Source of the DNA: Certhia americana | Lineage: Eukaryota; Chordata; Aves; Passeriformes; Certhiidae | DNA length: 64,000 nt | Direction of reading: 5' to 3' | NCBI GenBank assembly: GCA_018697195.1 | Contig: CM031864.1 | Location: 30,304,198-30,368,197 of the forward strand | Shown: one piece after another, positions 1 through 11,700 of the stretch | How the letters are laid out: each line of letters starts with the position of its first letter | Position numbering within the stretch: the first letter of the stretch is position 1 | Program-made: the position numbers and the translations under genes | The notes under the pieces: model-generated | What the model saw: only the letters and a program-made list of their open reading frames with translations | Told to the model about the DNA's origin: nothing | Databases searched by the model: none

Positions 1-676
1 CCGTGCCTTGGGAGGGCTCCCACCCGTGGTAAGATCTGCTTCTCTTGGGAAAAATGAATGAACTCTAATTTTTCAAAGCACAAGGATTCTGTTGCTGTCA
101 CCTCAGTTCTGTTATTCACTCTGTTGCACAGCTTTTTTCCATGCCTAGCTGGCACATGCATAAGCAAGAGCTCTCAGTGTTTTCTTGTAGTATGCAGCAC
201 CTTAGGACCTCTGCTGTGCTAATGGAGGTTCTGTGATTCACCAGTTCATCTAGTTGTTGTTTGCTCTCTGGCTGAGCTGATGTATTTTTCTTCAGAATTT
301 CTGATTTATGCTGTACCTTAGCATACAATTCCTCTTCAGTTTTAAAGTCCTGGTTTTATGCAGCATCAAATCTGAAAGGTGCTCACTGGTCTCCTTGATG
401 AGGGACTGTGAGAAACCAGAGGCTTCCACACGAAGTGTCTGCTGCCAGACTTCTCCTGCCAGTGCAGCAACTGACCTGCAGTGTGTGTGAAACTCACAGG
501 AGTAATGGATGGTTTCCCTTCTCTGGAGCCTTCCTTGGCTGCTCTCCTGCTGGATTAGCTGTTCTGTGCAGCTGGCTCAGCACACTGGGCTTCTTGCCAC
601 CTTGTATCATTTTAGATGTTTCATATGAGCCTGGAGTTTTGGGTTGGTTTACGTGTAGTGTGTTTTTTCCTCCTAG

Positions 677-799
677 AACACTGCCCTTTCTGTCCTGCTG
701 GCTGCCTGTAGTTCTGCTGATGTCACCCTGGAGGCAGAACTTAAGACATCTGTCTTGGGAGTGCTCAGTCAGTTCTGGTCTTTTCTCCAGGCTAAGCAG
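677..799 (+). CDS. FIRRM: FIRRM coding exon A (first in window)
   Basis: 41 codons, beginning NTALSVLLAACSS and ending WSFLQAKQ. A pyrimidine-rich acceptor (TTTTTTCCTCCTAG) ends at 676 and the donor is GTAAGA at 800. No stop occurs in this frame, while the reading continues smoothly into the next exon at phase 0. I could not find an earlier exon between 1 and 676. Confidence 0.78.
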
Positions 800-3700
800 G
801 TAAGAGAATTTGCTGCTCCAGCAGTGAAAGCATGTCTTGGAGAGGCTGATGCTGTTTCCTCAGGTTGTTGTTGCTCATCTGTTTTACTTGGATTGAACTG
901 TTTCAGTAAGGCACAGTGGTTGTAGCAGTGCTCCCCATCTGCTCTCAGCTGGTTTATCTGTAGGGCAGGCATGAGCTCAGGGAAACTTGAGTTTGAATTT
1001 CCTGAATGTTACATCTATGGCTCCTTGTTACTCCTTGAGTAATCTGTTATTACTCAGTGTCACATTCAGACTTGCTCAAGGAGAAGCCTGAAATACCTGA
1101 TTTTGCTTCATACCAGTTATGAATTTGGTGTATTTTAAATATTTATTAGAATGTGAACAAAACTCAGGGTGATTTGGTTAGAGCACAGCCCAGCACATGG
1201 AGGACACAGGGCCAATCCCCCTCCTCCCAAGGGGGTCAGGCAATGTCCTTGTCACCATGTAGCTGTTCATGACTGCAGCTGCATAAAGGAAAGAAAAAAA
1301 GGATTATCAGGGGTTTTGTGCTCCAGATTAAAAGAGAAAGTTTGAGAGTGGGAGTCAAGAGCCAACAATGTGCCCCCTCAGAGGTCTTTGCCAACGTCAG
1401 CCATTCTGTGAGAACATTTGGCAACTGAAAGTGAAAAGAAATAATTCAGATAACCTTTAGGTGCTTGTGAGTGGTGAAAGGAGAGGAGAAATGTTCTTCA
1501 AAAAAATCAAAGAAAATTGTCTCGTAAAATATAACTACCTAGAAATACTGATATTTTAATGTTTTCTTTGCTGCTTACAATGCAGCATTTTACATGTGGG
1601 AAGTCAGGCTAACAGTTTTGGAATTCTGCTGTAACTTGGCCGTCTCTCCTAAGCAGTTATTCCATGAGCTGAAATGGAGTGTTACTGATATCTTGTGCTC
1701 TCTTCAAGGTCTCAGATGAGCCATGTCTCCAGAAGACACTGTGTTTATTACTTCACCTTTTGGAATTTTTCATCCAAGCATTAGATGCTCAACTGATGAC
1801 CCAGGTAAAAAAAAACCAAAAATCCTAAAACCCCCCAACACCACCTTATGAATAATTCACTACATGAAAACCAAGTTCTCTGTGATTTGTTGAAATCTCA
1901 AATGATTTTATTTCATGGTCTGACCCTCTCTTAACAAGGAAATGATCTTCCTTGATTACTTTCTTGGCCTTTAAACCAAGCACATGGCTTTTTGGTTAAC
2001 ACTGCTTTTGAGAATCCCTTTCCCTAGAAGATAATTGAGATATATTGAAGTGCTATAGAGTGCACTCTCATTTCTTTCTAAAATGCACCCTGCAACTTTA
2101 TCCTGGCCAGTTTTATTGGAGATGCAGCACACCTCCTTCAGGTTTCTGAACTCCACGTGTTTGGATTGAAAGATGAGCCTGCACAGTTTCTACCTGCAGT
2201 CTGTCTGATGGGGCTTTGCTGGGGTTTGTCTCCTGCAGGTATTTGCACTGCAGTCATCCCTGCTCCAGCTGCATCCCCCGGATCATGTCCGTCTAGCAAT
2301 GGTGGATTTTCTATCCTCCATGGGAAAGGTGTTTATTCCACCAGAAGCACAGGTAAATGGAATTGTGGCCTTAGTGAAATTACCTTGTCTTTTGATAAAA
2401 GGATTTTTATTTAAGTATACAGTTAAAGGGATCGAGTTCATACAGGAATGCCATGACAGTTGTCTTGGATTAATGGTCTGCAGCAGGTTTATTTTTCATC
2501 GAGAAGTGCTGATTGCATGCAAGATGCTTGGAGGTTCAAATGCCAGTCCTTTCACAGTGGTGAGAAGCAACAAGAAGTGAGAATAGAAAGTCACGTCCCT
2601 CACAGTGGTTCTTTAGCCAGACAGAGAGGCAGTAGCACTGTCACATTTCCCAAACCTGTTCCTCAGTCTTAGAGTGATTCTTTAATAATAAATCATGGTG
2701 AGATATGCACAAATGACTCTTGGGAACTGATGGCTGTTTGTTCTTTTGCAGAGGCAGGTTGTGCCCCAGCTGTCCTGTCTGTTTGCCTCTCTGCTGGCTG
2801 ACCAGACCTGGCTGATTCACCAGCACGCACTGGAGGCATTCACACATTTTGCAGAGGTGAGCAGAGCACAACTTTGGGTGCAGGCGTTCCATTCTGTTAA
2901 CTTCTAGAAGTTGTACACGAATTCTCCTGTCTCAAATGTTTGCTGCTCCTCACTGCACAGTCTGGATCTGAGTTACAGATGCTATTGCACTTTAAAAGTG
3001 CTGAGGGCTGCTGCAGTTGGAAGAGATTTCAGGAGCCAGAAGTGAAGAAAGATTAGGCACTGTTGCTTAGATTGGTTGCAAGAGGGCAGGGACTGTCATA
3101 GGAACATCTGTTCTGTTCCCTTGTTAGCATGAATGTCCTGAGCAACCAATAACGTTTTTTACAGGAAACAAGACATGAAGATGTTGTTCCTTGGTGCCTT
3201 AATTCTGAAGAAGCTAAGAACAAAGTTGTTAATTTTCTGGCTAAGGTATGTATATTGTTTAACCATTTTACTTCTGTCTTAGTTAATGCTGTACATCTGC
3301 TATCAGCAATACACAGCACGGTCTGCACTTGAATTACCTCCATGACCATTAAATAAAATAAACTGTCTGGTTGAACTTTTCTGCTTGCTTGAATCATCAG
3401 AATTAGCAACTGCCATTCCTATGCACACTGCTCCTCCAGTACATTCAACTTATAAGCAAATTTATTATCCTTAAACAAAATAACTTATTAAATAGTGCTG
3501 ATATTTTTGAAAGAAGTTACCTAATAAAAGGACAAGATTTGATAATTTGGTTTTATTTCCTTTCCCATTTCTCATGGATCAGTTTTTGAAATCTAAATGA
3601 ACATGTATGAAACATCTCAGTGCCTTGTGCATATTAGGAGAAATCCTCTTAGGAGGAGGTGGCTGTTGTTGCAGAACAGTGGCACTGGGAAAGAGGGGGC

Positions 3701-4540
3701 AGCTGTAACCTGTGTCAGGGCTCTCTGGTTGAGCAGCTTTTGGCAAGTAGATAATTTACAAAAAACCTGATAGCAGCCAGCGATGCTAATCCAAAGTTGT
3801 AGATAACCTCAATTTTTGATCAGAAGAGTGTGTGAGAAATAATATTCTTTGAACTGCACATGAAAATCCCTCCCTCTCTCCCTTTTGTTGTGGCCTATAA
3901 ATGGAGCCTGTGAAGGTTGGTAGTGCTGCCTGGGTTTAGATTACCTCTCCTGGGGCTTTCTCCCTAGACAAGGCTGGTAGAGGAGACAAGAGAAGCACGA
4001 ACAGAACGCCTGAAGCAAGAAAGGATTACCTGGAGTGCACAGGTTTTGAAAGTAGATGGAGAATTGGAGTCAACAGGAGAGGTATGTGTGCTTCTTTAGA
4101 CTGTTAACTTTCTGTCATTTCTGGGGAGTCTCTGAAAAGACTGAGCTGTTCTTGCTGCCCTCCACATTCTAAGAAAACAGGTGCTATGCACTGCTGGTCC
4201 TTAGTATGATATCCATGTGGTGTGTAGTGCCTGCCAGGCAGCAAGAACCCTCACAGCTCTGTTCCACCTAAGGGCTTGTTTCTTGCATTTGGATGAAGTC
4301 TGATCACCTAAGTACAATATTAAATTGATGTTTCACGTTTACTTAAATCTGCAGCCTGTGGCCAAAAGAGCCTGTCACCCCCCCTCTGAGGAGCAGTACA
4401 AGGCAGCAGTAGGCACGATGGAGGGGGCAGTGGAGGCTGTGAAGCTGCTGCTCCAGAAAGGGTCTCCTCCAGGCTGGCTTGCAGGGAAGCTGGAGGCTCT
4501 GCACGCAGCCATTGCCACCCTCAGGGACAGCTTTCGGTAG
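677..4540 (+). CDS. FIRRM: FIRRM (C1orf112 homologue), 3' part: last seven coding exons
   Basis: Joined exons are 677-799, 1709-1804, 2239-2352, 2752-2856, 3165-3245, 3968-4081 and 4355-4540. They give one open frame of 272 codons plus TAG. Every acceptor ends in AG, every donor starts with GT, and all six introns fall between codons (phase 0). The product is a leucine-rich, alpha-helical protein tail, with runs such as LLLHLLEFF and then VNFLAKTRLVEETREAR, ending ATLRDSFR. Known of the family: FIRRM (FIGNL1-interacting regulator of recombination and mitosis, about 850 residues in human) stabilises FIGNL1, controls RAD51 removal from DNA and also affects chromosome segregation. The assignment rests on recalled similarity plus synteny, since C1orf112 converges on SCYL3 in human and here. 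The first two thirds of the protein lie to the left of the window. Confidence 0.82.
1709..1804 (+). CDS. FIRRM: FIRRM coding exon B
   Basis: 32 codons, starting VSDEPCLQKTL and ending DAQLMTQ. The acceptor is TCTTCAAG and the donor is GTAAAA. It is a strongly hydrophobic helix-like segment (CLLLHLLEFFIQAL). Both ends are phase 0. Confidence 0.8.
2239..2352 (+). CDS. FIRRM: FIRRM coding exon C
   Basis: 38 codons, VFALQSSLLQLH to FIPPEAQ. The acceptor is TGTCTCCTGCAG and the donor is GTAAAT. Both ends are phase 0. Longer open frames running through this exon in other registers lack splice continuity and are shadows. Confidence 0.8.
2752..2856 (+). CDS. FIRRM: FIRRM coding exon D
   Basis: 35 codons, RQVVPQLSCLFASLL to EAFTHFAE. 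The acceptor is TTCTTTTGCAG and the donor is GTGAGC. The sequence ADQTWLIHQHALEAF resembles a HEAT-like helix pair, which would fit the helical-repeat architecture suggested for this family (inference). Confidence 0.82.
3165..3245 (+). CDS. FIRRM: FIRRM coding exon E
   Basis: 27 codons, ETRHEDVVPWCLNSEEAKNK followed by VVNFLAK. The acceptor is GTTTTTTACAG and the donor is GTATGT. Both ends are phase 0. Confidence 0.82.
3968..4081 (+). CDS. FIRRM: FIRRM coding exon F
   Basis: 38 codons, starting TRLVEETREARTERLKQER, a charged helix with coiled-coil character, and ending GELESTGE. The acceptor is TTTCTCCCTAG and the donor is GTATGT. Both ends are phase 0. Confidence 0.82.
4355..4540 (+). CDS. 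FIRRM: FIRRM terminal coding exon and stop
   Basis: 61 codons plus TAG at 4538-4540. The acceptor is TTAAATCTGCAG. It starts PVAKRACHPPSEEQYKAA and ends ATLRDSFR. The exon is much more GC-rich than the preceding intron, as expected for coding sequence in this genome. Confidence 0.82.
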   Translation, partial: PVAKRACHPPSEEQYKAAVGTMEGAVEAVKLLLQKGSPPGWLAGKLEALHAAIATLRDSFR

Positions 4541-4798
4541 GTGCTCCACAGGGCTTGGGGACAATGACCCAGCTCAGCTCCCTGCTGGGAGGGAGGAGGT
4601 GCCTTTGTGGCAGGAGTGCTGCAGAAGGAAAAGCTGTGACATGGGACAGTGCTCTGCAGTACTGCTGGGTCTTGGTTTGTGTGCCAGAACTGAGGGGTGC
4701 AGTGCCAGCCTCCCCTGCAGAGCCTGATGGATTAGAGTGGACATGACTGGACAGTGGAGCTGTGGGTTTGTATACTGCTTATTCTTCTACTGTGTGGA

Positions 4799-4804
4799 GA
4801 TAAA
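4799..4804 (+). terminator. Candidate FIRRM polyadenylation signal (GATAAA)
   Basis: GATAAA, a known variant hexamer, lies about 260 bases after the FIRRM stop and is followed by a T/G-rich stretch (TTTGAATTTGTTGT). A canonical AATAAA at 5146-5151 is an alternative and would make the 3' UTR overlap the SCYL3 3' end. Confidence 0.4.
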
Positions 4805-5307
4805 CATTTCATGACATTGTATTCTGAATACTGAGAGGTTTGAATTTGTTGTAAAAGTAGCAATGACCTTGTTCCTGGCACCTGCAGGTGCCTAGGCAGT
4901 AGGTATTTTATCTTTATTTAAAAATACACTCAGGAATACAAATTAAAGGCTCTCTGAACTGTTCTCTGAACATACCTCTGCTGCTGTCCACATTAGGGTG
5001 ATCCTTTAAAAATAATCTTTATTGGTCACAGTTAAGAGCAGAAAGAACACGGTGCTTAAGTAGTTTGTGGTTGTTCACTGCATGGGTCTTAGCACCTCTT
5101 ATGCCATCCATTGACAGAACTATATAAACAGAAATAAGTAAGTTGAATAAAGTGTACATTCATCTTAAAATCATCTCTTAGCTGAAAAATTAAAAGGAGC
5201 CATTACTAAGGGCTTTCTTTTTCTGGGAAGGAGGGAAAAAAAAAAAAACCAAACAAGAAAACCAAAGGAAAAAGGCACATTAACCAAGAAACTCAGTGTG
5301 ACTTTCA

Positions 5308-5313
5308 TTTATT
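5308..5313 (-). terminator. Candidate SCYL3 polyadenylation signal (AATAAA)
   Basis: Minus-strand AATAAA about 350 bases after the SCYL3 stop. It is followed on the minus strand by a long T/G-rich stretch (5220-5285), which suits a downstream cleavage element. Further minus-strand AATAAA copies at 5018-5023 and 4913-4918 could be used instead and would overlap the FIRRM 3' UTR. Confidence 0.5.
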
Positions 5314-5665
5314 GTCAGCTGTTTTTCAGGGCAGGGGTGAGTTAAGATCAATCTCCCACACCACTCTTGGCCTCTGGTAGCACATCAGCACCATCACCTC
5401 CATCATGCTGTCCTCTCTCTGGGAGCACCCAGCACCACAGCTGGGCCTATTGCTCGAGTGCAGGCTCACCCCTGCAGCTTTTGGCACAGAATGAGAAGGA
5501 GCAGCCCTGGCAAGAGCTCAGGCCCCACAGGATCTCGTGGCTGTGCAGCAAGTGCCTGCCTTGTGGCAAAAGCAGTGCTGAGGTACTTAATCCATTGGAC
5601 TGGGGAAGCAGCAACTCCTGTCACAGGATCCAACACACCAATTGCCTTGGTCTAGTTCAGAACTG

Positions 5666-5728
5666 TTACCAGCTTGTATCATCTTCCCAGTTCAACTCCT
5701 CCTCTTCACCCCAGCCTGTAGCTTCAGC
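5666..5728 (-). CDS. SCYL3: SCYL3 terminal coding exon and stop
   Basis: 20 codons plus [23 protein letters not shown]. The acceptor is GTGATTCTAG. It matches the tryptophan-bearing acidic end of human SCYL3 (GWEEEGELNWEDNNW) and follows exon 12 at phase 0 after a 1.1 kb intron. Confidence 0.95.
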   Translation of the reverse strand, partial: AEATGWGEEEELNWEDDTSW

Positions 5729-8700
5729 CTAGAATCACATAAAATTATCAAGATTAAGGTATGTGGAATGCACAGCCCCAGGAGCCAGGCAGGAGCCTGT
5801 GTGGCTTGGGATGGCAGAGCATTCATCCACAAGGCCAAAAGCCCAAAAATGTAGTGTCAGTATTTGCAGCTTATGCTCTTAAAGAACTTTGAACTACAAG
5901 AGGAATCACCTTAAAGACACAAGCAGACTTAACATGTTTTTTTTTTTTTTACTGTTGGTATCAAACCCACTTTCAATGCCATGCATTAGATGAGTTCCAC
6001 CCCCAGGCAAGAGCTGTTTTCTTGTTGTGTTCTAACAAGGTTGATCTCCAATTGACACAGCACTGCCTGCCTTCCCCCCAAAATGGGGTGGGGGTCATGA
6101 CAGTCACAGGACACTGTGCTGCTTTCAAATGTCATAAACAACATCAGTTTACAGCCCAGGCTCCTCTCCCCATGCTCCCTGCTATTCCTGGGGTAGCTCT
6201 CTTGAGGCTGAATGAGCAAAACAACTTGAAGTCAACACCTATTCCCTATTCCACATGTTCTGGTGGGAATGCTGCCTCCCCTCCTAGGAAACAGCAATGG
6301 TCTTTGGAGTCTCCCTGATTGGACTACAGGGATTTATCTGCTTAAAGAAATCCCAGTTTTGTGACCCTCCTGTGTCTCTGAACTAGAGAAATGTTCCAGC
6401 TAGTCTTTCATGAAAACAACACACCCAAAAAGCTTTACTCTGTCCAGGTTTCCTGCACCTTAATTTACGATGCTATTATGTTTTGCTAGAAGAGTCAGGA
6501 AAAACACTTCAGTCCTGAGCATCCTCTGTGCCTGAAAGCCCTTTCTGTTTCTGCACAGGACCACATGTGTTCAGCAGCCAGGATCCAGCCTTATTTTACC
6601 TGTCTGACAAACCAAAACTCTCCTTAACATATCACAGGATTCCTGCATCCAGGATACAGCAGCACAGAGTAAAAGCTGGAGCTAAAACTCCTTAGTACTT
6701 CTGGTAGTGTATAAATGGAGTCCATTCCCTGTTTCCTAACAGAGCTCCCTTTCCTGTATCAAGTGCTCATTGCAGCTGTGCTGGGGAGCCTCTCAGAGCT
6801 GCAGTCACCTAAACCTCCAGCCTCTTACCTCAATCACATCAGCTGCTGCAAATTTGGATGAAAACAGCACAGTCTGGGAGGCACCTTCTCTGCTGGACAC
6901 CCCACCCGAGTGAGTGGGAACAACTGCTTCTGTCCTTGCCTCAGGTAAAATCAAGAGGGCCGAAGAAGGTTTAATGTCTGGGATCATGTCAGCAAACCAG
7001 TCCAGCTCGGGGTCTTGCACAGGTTTCCTCTTCACTTTGATCGTGAATTCTTCTCCCAGGCCAGACTCTGATGAAGACTTCAACCTTTCCTGAAAGTTTT
7101 TTGGCAACACAGTTTCTCCCAGTTGTTCCTCATGGTCCCACTTGTCATTGCTCCAGCTGTTCCCATGGCAAGACTTTGTGGGGGGACTCAGTCTGAGGTT
7201 TTTGAATTCTTTGCTCAGTTGATGGGTACCTGGCAGAGGCCTCGGCCTTTCAGCCACATCAGCCTGTGTCACAGTGGGACAGTTTCCTGAGGACAGTTTA
7301 GGACTGGGGCTCCTGGGTTCAAAGTCATCCCAAGGCTTCTCATCTACATCATGATCAGCAAAATAAGGTCCCGTGCTGCCCCGCAGCTCCCGGGACTGAA
7401 TTTGAATGTTCACAGTTTTCTCAGTGTCTGTCTCCTCTGGCTCACTCCAGTCTGGCCACTCCTCTGCTGGCTTTTCCGAGGTAGTCAAAGAGCTCCTGCT
7501 GTTCCCCAGTGTATTAATGCTTCCAGGAATTCCATTCAGTGGGGGCTGAGTGCCTGTCTCACCTGTAGAAGACAAAGTTGTTAGATACCCACTTTAAAGA
7601 GAGCAAGTACAAGCAGAGATGGAGTTGTGTTTAAAATCTGACATTATTACAGGCACCACCTGACATTGGAACAAGCCAGTAATTGATGGGAAAGAAATCT
7701 CTTGGATTAGAAAGCAGAGGACACCTTGCTTGCAAAGGAGGGAATTCACCTCAGAGCCCTGGGGCAATACAAGCTGATTGCTGATAAGCAACAGGTGACT
7801 GAGAAAAGATGAAGGAAACAGAATCAGCTTTGTCAGAACAAGCTGGCCTGTAAATCCAGAGTTATCTGCTGAGCTGTGAGAGGGGTGAAAGCACAGCACA
7901 GAATCTGCCATAAGAAAACAAATTCAAGTCCAGGCACCCAGGCTGCACATCAGCTTCCCAAATAGCTATTCCCTAGAATGTTAAAGATCACACTCCTCCT
8001 CCTTCACCGTTTCCTTCCGTGGGTCACTGAACCTTTCAGATTGGCACGTGGCAGGAAAAGGCACATCTTTTCAAGCAACACTTCACTGGTGAACACTTGA
8101 TTTCTGAAAGGAAGCACTAGGGTACTTTTTACCTGTCTTTGAAGCCAGGGGATTGTCTTGTAGCACAGGAAGCTTCTTGCCAGGTGCATTTGCAGAGCTG
8201 GGGAACGAGCTGGGACTGCTTTTCAGGGGCCGAGAGGTTTGGTTTCTCTGATTGCTCACGCTGTGACTGGGGGAACCTGCCAGGATAAAGGGAGAGAAAG
8301 GATACAAGTCCACAAGGTGTGCTGTCAGTGGAATGTTCTTTTTAAACAGCACTGAGGCTTGGCACAACAATCCAACAGCTGCACCTCCTGATCCATATAT
8401 AACAGAATATTCTTCTGTTCCTGCTGCCTGCAGCTCTTGCCAGTACAAAGTTATGGCAACTGTTCACGGTCAGCTTTTACTGAGATGTTCTTTCAGGAAA
8501 CCCACAATGAATAAACTGATTAGAATGAGAGCAGATGCTTTAAAAATGCTGTTTGCCACCTGGCTGGATCCAAAATCCCAACTGCATCACAAATCCCCTG
8601 GTACCTGCCTTATACAAAAGCACTGAACTCACAAGAATTCCAAGCATAAGCAAACCCATGACACAAACCCCTTTCCATGCCTGGGCATGGGCACAGCAGC

Positions 8701-11700
8701 TTCCTGGAATCAGTCTCTGCTCTGAAGGCTGACTGCCAGCTGCCCACATATCCCAGCCTGAGGTGAGGTACGTGGTGGGCAGTCAAGGCCGTGCTTTGGA
8801 GCTGCCCAAGGCAGGTGTATTTCCTTGGCCCAATGATGACAGCTTGGCAAGCACCTGGCTGAAGTTCCTTTGGGGGAGTTGCAGGCTATGATCAGTAACG
8901 GTGACGATTTGCAAACACCAGCCTCAGCTGTGTGGAACCCTGTTACCATCACTTCAAAATGGCAGTTTGGGCCAGTGCTGCTCTTCCTTCCACAGGGCTT
9001 GTGTGTTCCCAGCCAGCTGTGCCTGCCTAGGCTAGGGAATACCAGAGACACATTGCCCACTGGGAAGGACTGCAAGAACACACAGAACCCACCCCCTCCC
9101 CCAGTGCCCTTCCTCCTTTGAGGGGCTGGAGCAAACAGCTTGTTAAGCCTCCTGTGCTCAGCCTCTTGTGTTGCTTTTTGCAGATCGTCACTCACGGCTG
9201 AGGACAAAGGTGGGGGTTTTGTTGTTTATCAATAGTTAATTTTAAGTATATTCTGAAAAATAAACCTGGTTTCAGTCTGCAATCCAAAGTGGTTTATTTG
9301 CTACAGTCTACTGAAATAAATAATGTAAAAAGAAACTAACGCAGTGAGCCATCCACAGATTTTAATGAAGGGTGGTAGCTGCCAGTACACAGATGAACAG
9401 GAAGCAAGCACCTAAACTGATCTCTGTCATCTATTTCATTTGGTATCTCTATGTCTAAAGTTGCACAGATGCTGACTTTTGCATCGTTACAAACATTCTT
9501 AGCTTCAATATCCAGAGAAGCTCTCCCTTAGCACACTTGGTTCCAAGTTATCTAGCAGGTGCTGGGGCTATTGTCTTCACTTGCATTAGCTGAAAAGCCT
9601 CCAGAAAGCTGATAAAATAGGGAAGTTCGTATTCCTTTTCCAATCTATGAATAGAAATTGGGGGAAGAACATGAGATTTACTGGGTTTAAAAAGAGGAAA
9701 GACAGAGGGTATGTTAAACAACTGCCTAATAAATCATTTAGAAAGGCAATAAGTTTTTCCACGAAAGACACACACACGCAACTTCCTTTACTTACAGGGA
9801 CTCTTAAATGAAGAAGAGGTTTCACTTTTTCCCAATATAATTGGTCTATTTAAAATACTTTTACACAGCTCTTCTTCTGATATCAATTATGTATCTGCAA
9901 ATAGCACCTAATTTTAAATCCAAGTTTAGCAGCAAATTAGCTTTTTCTTTTTCAATTAACCTTTGATTATTAATCTATCAGGAACAGATTAATAATCCAA
10001 GAAATTCTGCCTGCTCTGCTCAGACAGAACAGGCAAGCATCCAAAGAACACTCTGACTGTATCTTTTACCTTCTGGGGAGAGATCAGCAGTTTTCATGAA
10101 ACTTGGTGCAGAGCTTTTGAAAATCTTCGTTCTTTCTCCACCTACAACCACTTCAGGCCCGAGCAGGGACACGAGGACAGCCAAGCTGTGCAGGGTTATC
10201 GCCACGATGGAGTCGCTGGTGTCCCGCAGGCCCAGCAACACCTGCACCAACAACACACAGATGTCAGCACAGCAGAAAACTCTGCTTTTGCACTGCTTTC
10301 CTCTTCGAGTGTTACTTTTGCAGCACATCTCATTTCTAACCCCCAGCAGCTCTCAGCAGAGACTGGATGTTGTTTCGTAGCGTAAAATCAGCCTTCCACT
10401 TCATGGTACCAATTAAAAAGGGTGGCTGATCCTAGTGGGTGAATGGGGCTCTGAGCAGCCCAGTCTAGTGGAAGGTGCCCGTTTAGAGAGGATTAGATGT
10501 CCCTTCCAACCCAAACCATTCAGTGGTTCTGTGAAATCCCATATTCCAGGATATATCCCCCATTTGTCTGCTGTCCCTAACCTGTGGCAATATGATGTTC
10601 TTCAGCTCCTCCCGGGTGAACAGCTCTGCGTAGGCGTGGATGTGAGACAGCAGCACCATCCTCACATGCTCCTCATGCACCTCAAACAGCTTCAGCAGCA
10701 CAGGGATCACGTGGGCCTGGAACAGGGCTGGTGACAGCAGGCAGCTGGTCTGGCTCTCCCCACTTTGCTCTAGGGAACAGAGGTGAGGATGGGAAAAGGC
10801 TGCTTCACCCAGGAGAGACAGCTCACCCAGAAGCTACTGAGTGGTGACACCAGGATCATTCCTAAACTCTCCTCCCAGCATCAGCAGAGCAGTGCAAAGG
10901 AGGAAGCACAGATAACTGTCCTCTCCAGTTCTGTCTGTTACAGTATTTGTTCTGCTTATGGAAACACCACTATTCCCTTGATTCAATGAAACAACCGCTC
11001 TGAATTCGTTCCAAACTTGTCAGCAATAATTGTGATGAGGAAGTATTTAAAGGTCACCTTTCTTTGGGCCCAGCAGATGAGGAAGAAAACTCTTGACAGC
11101 TACAGGTTCTGCAAACACGAGCTGATTGAGCAGGAGAGGCACCAGCCGTGATGCTATCAGCTCCTCTGACAAGCCAGCCACCCTGTCCAGCAGGAATCTG
11201 CATTCCAGGAGACAGCAATTAGTATCAAGGCAGCCTTCCATGCATTTATGCCTGTTTCACTTAATATCATTTTCCCCTTCTTGTGTCTGATTCATCCAGA
11301 GTCAGTGTCCCACTGCAGCCTCTTCCCTCTGTCTGCACTCTCACCCAGAGAGAGAAGCCTCTGCTCCTGCCTGAGGCAGACAGCACAAACCAGGAGCCAC
11401 AACCACATCCTGTAAAACCCCACACCTGGATCATGGGCTGGCACAAGCACATCCAGCTGGCACAGGAAGCTGCTGGGGCATCAAACTGCCTCGGAGCTGG
11501 CATCTCCCGTGAAGAGCTAGTCACAACTGCAGCAGGGAGTTTTCCTCTCACTCCATAACCTGGCCCCTTGCAAGGATTTTCCTGCTGCTTTGGAAAAGGC
11601 TGTTCTACCTACCACACAAGGGAAGCTTCCCTGCACAAAGGGAATCCCATTTTGAAATCACTTCCATCTAATGAGGCCAACAGAGCGCTGATTGGTTTAT

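Larger units (their letters stand above)
1..4354 (+). other. FIRRM introns in the window
   Basis: Intronic stretches are 1-676 (partial), 800-1708, 1805-2238, 2353-2751, 2857-3164, 3246-3967 and 4082-4354. They are AT-leaning, contain scattered short open frames with no splice support, and show no repeat that I can name. Confidence 0.6.

Noticed and set aside
1..676. A further upstream FIRRM exon
   Set aside because: Candidate AG...GT intervals (for example near 311-398 and 455-480) contain stops or are tiny, and none continues the frame convincingly.
408..803. 131-codon plus-strand frame overlapping FIRRM exon A
   Set aside because: It uses a different register from the FIRRM coding frame and ignores the clear acceptor at 676. 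It is a shadow.
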